A DNA stretch of 64,000 nt, taken from NCBI RefSeq assembly GCF_021568285.1, contig NZ_JAKGTQ010000001.1, forward strand, positions 434,001 through 498,000, in the 5' to 3' direction. The stretch comes from Rheinheimera sp. UJ63 (GTDB taxonomy: Bacteria; Pseudomonadota; Gammaproteobacteria; Enterobacterales; Alteromonadaceae). Below are positions 62,289 through 64,000 of this stretch, piece after piece (within the stretch, counting starts at the first letter, position 1; the number at the start of each line of letters is the position of its first letter). Made by a program: the position numbers and the translations under genes. Below the pieces are notes generated by a model. It did not search any database and was not told where the DNA came from. It saw nothing but the letters and a program-made list of their open reading frames with translations.

Positions 62289-64000
62289 TTAATGATGAAA
62301 GCGTTTTGCTTCAATCACATCGTCTATTTGGCTAATTTTACTTAGCAGTTTATTTAACGAGTCCAGGTTGTACAGTTCCATCGTCATATTAATCACCGCG
62401 GTTTGCGCTTTAATATCCGAACTACTGCTCATACTGGTCACGTTGGCTTTTTCATTGGCCAAGATACTGGTGATATCGCGTAACAAGCCATTGCGATCAT
62501 TCGCCACAATCCGAATGTCGACTTCGTAACCAGAGGCATACTTGTCACCCCAAGTTGCATCGACCACACGTTCTGGATGCGTATCCAATAAGGTTTTGAA
62601 CTGATCGCAATCATCACGGTGAATCGCAATACCGCGACCTTGCGTGATATAGCCAATAATGGCATCGCCCGGTAACGGCTGACAACAACCCGCCATATGT
62701 GTCAGCAAATTACCAACACCTTGCACCACCACATCACTTTTCACTTTATTGGTGGGTAGCGGTTTGGTTTTTAAACGCGGATCAATCTCGGGTAATTCAT
62801 GATTTGGGCTTTGGCTTTGAATAAAGTGGACCACTTGTGTCACTTTGATTTCACCACCGCCAATGCCGACTAATAGCTCGTCCATGCTATTCACATTAAA
62901 GCGTTGCAACACCTTGGTTGGCGCTTCAATCTGCAGGTTTAACCGATTCAATTCGGCATCGAGTAATTCGCGACCGGCTGACAAATTCTTATCACGATCT
63001 TGTAAGCGGAACCAATATTGTACCTTAGAGCGTGCCCGGCTTGATTTTAAGTAGCCTAAATTAGGATTTAGCCAATCACGGCTAGGGTTGGGCTCACGCC
63101 CCGTAAGAATTTCGACCTGATCACCGGTTTTTAATTGATAGGTAAAAGGCACGATGCGCCCAGAGATTTTCGCGCCTATACAACGATGCCCAACATTAGA
63201 ATGTACATAGTAAGCAAAATCTAACGGTGTCGAGCCCATCGGTAAATCAACAATATCGCCTTTGGGCGTAAAGACATAAACGCGATCTTCGATAACCTGA
63301 GTACGCAGCTCTTCAGCCAAGTCGGTGCCATCGGCTAAATCTTCCTGCCATTGCAGTAACTTACGTAACCAGCTAATTTTTTCATCGTTCGCCACGGTTT
63401 TGCTGGCCGCGCCGCCCTCTTTGTAACGCCAATGCGCCGCGACACCCAACTCGGCATCTTCATGCATTTGCCGTGTACGGATCTGGATCTCGATCGGCCG
63501 CCCTTGTGGGCCTAGCACCACGGTATGAATGGATTGATAACCATTTTGTTTTGGCGTGGCGATGTAATCGTCGAACTCTTTGGGTAAATGCCGCCAATTG
63601 GTGTGCACTAAACCCAAAGACGCATAGCAATCTTGCACACGCTCGGTAACAATCCGAACCGCTCTGATGTCATACAACTGTTCGAAAGACAGTTGCTTTT
63701 TCTGCATTTTCTTCCAAATGCTAAAAATGTGTTTCGGCCGCCCGTAAACTTCGGCTTGCACTTGCGCGTCGAGCATTTTTTGCCGAACCGCAGCCACAAA
63801 ATCTTGCATATATTGTTCGCGATCTAAGCGCCGTTCTTCCAGTAAACTGGCCACCTGTTTGTAAGTGGTCGGATGCAAATAGCGAAACGCCAGATCTTCA
63901 AGTTCCCATTTTAATTGGCCAATACCTAAACGGTTGGCTAAGGGCGCAAAAATGGCATTGGTTTCTTTCGCCGCGAGAACGCGCGTTTCTTCATCGGCAT
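62289..64000 (-). CDS. relA: GTP pyrophosphokinase RelA (5' part cut by window edge)
   Basis: Ribosome-associated (p)ppGpp synthetase; the visible ~570 residues are the C-terminal three quarters. The open frame continues through 64,000 (upstream of 63,878 it reads APLANRLGIGQLKWELEDLA). The synthetase domain has WRHLPKEFDDYIATPKQNGYQ, in which EFDD is the acidic motif typical of RelA rather than bifunctional SpoT. The TGS domain starts RVYVFTPKGDIVDLP, followed by helical and zinc-finger regions (HMAGCCQPLPGDAIIGYITQGRG) and a C-terminal ACT domain (DIRIVANDRNGLLRDITSIL). The N-terminal pseudo-hydrolase domain is mostly outside. Confidence 0.97.
   Translation of the reverse strand, partial: ADEETRVLAAKETNAIFAPLANRLGIGQLKWELEDLAFRYLHPTTYKQVASLLEERRLDREQYMQDFVAAVRQKMLDAQVQAEVYGRPKHIFSIWKKMQKKQLSFEQLYDIRAVRIVTERVQDCYASLGLVHTNWRHLPKEFDDYIATPKQNGYQSIHTVVLGPQGRPIEIQIRTRQMHEDAELGVAAHWRYKEGGAASKTVANDEKISWLRKLLQWQEDLADGTDLAEELRTQVIEDRVYVFTPKGDIVDLPMGSTPLDFAYYVHSNVGHRCIGAKISGRIVPFTYQLKTGDQVEILTGREPNPSRDWLNPNLGYLKSSRARSKVQYWFRLQDRDKNLSAGRELLDAELNRLNLQIEAPTKVLQRFNVNSMDELLVGIGGGEIKVTQVVHFIQSQSPNHELPEIDPRLKTKPLPTNKVKSDVVVQGVGNLLTHMAGCCQPLPGDAIIGYITQGRGIAIHRDDCDQFKTLLDTHPERVVDATWGDKYASGYEVDIRIVANDRNGLLRDITSILANEKANVTSMSSSSDIKAQTAVINMTMELYNLDSLNKLLSKISQIDDVIEAKRFHH

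Overview
The window looks like a chromosome segment of a marine or freshwater gammaproteobacterium, probably an Alteromonadales/Chromatiales relative such as Rheinheimera, Alishewanella or Arsukibacterium. The genus is inference. It rests on the gene order relA-mazG-pyrG-eno, ftsB-ispD-ispF-truD-surE-pcm-nlpD-rpoS, mutS/pncC-recA and recX-alaS-csrA-tRNA-Ser-tRNA-Arg, and on a recA SOS box whose 16-base core equals that of E. coli. Nearly all genes lie on the minus strand.

Region 1 (1-8,590) is accessory DNA on the 3' side of two tRNA-Arg(ACG) genes. It holds single-gene units on the minus strand separated by attC-like hairpins, so it resembles an integron cassette array with no integrase in view. 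The units encode small membrane proteins, a DUF1801 protein, a VOC protein, an OXA-2-like class D beta-lactamase and a membrane-Nudix protein. A polysaccharide deacetylase gene is bracketed by 25-bp direct repeats. A family of ~210-bp hairpin-rich repeats (called A here) and associated units B and C fill the gaps. Copies of the tRNA-Arg terminator and 3' end form a ladder downstream of the tRNA.

Region 2 (8,590-18,060) is core: tRNAs, csrA, alaS, recX, a membrane protein, and a metA-metH operon. Methionine synthase is split into two translationally coupled genes and metA is preceded by a candidate MetJ operator. Region 3 (18,060-22,020) is repeat-rich and AT-rich. It carries a tandem 216-bp repeat, a DUF4160/DUF2442 pair, and a secreted ubiquitin-like protein with a C-terminal PEP-CTERM-type anchor, which is the most surprising single gene of the window.

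Region 4 (22,137-43,206) is a run of 18 tightly packed minus-strand genes with apbE convergent at its end. It encodes a MotA/TolQ/ExbB-like channel, two ExbD/TolR-like proteins (one with Asn at the usual Asp), a protein with an AgmX/GltJ-type C-terminus, three TPR proteins (two very large), outer-membrane barrels, a TlpA-like thioredoxin, DUF4266 and DUF3570 proteins, three exported haem-motif proteins and a Tat-exported DUF1501 protein. The DUF3570 protein carries an SGAS motif that resembles the site ApbE flavinylates. Together they suggest a proton-motive-force-driven trans-envelope machine coupled to extracytoplasmic redox proteins. It sits between recA and recX, which are normally adjacent.

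Region 5 (43,470-64,000) is core: recA, pncC, mutS, a BenE-type transporter, rpoS, nlpD (apparently with an AUU start), a DUF368 lipid-carrier translocase, pcm, surE, truD, ispF, ispD, ftsB, three poorly known genes, eno, pyrG, mazG and a 5'-truncated relA. No rRNA, CRISPR array, transposase, phage gene or integrase was seen.
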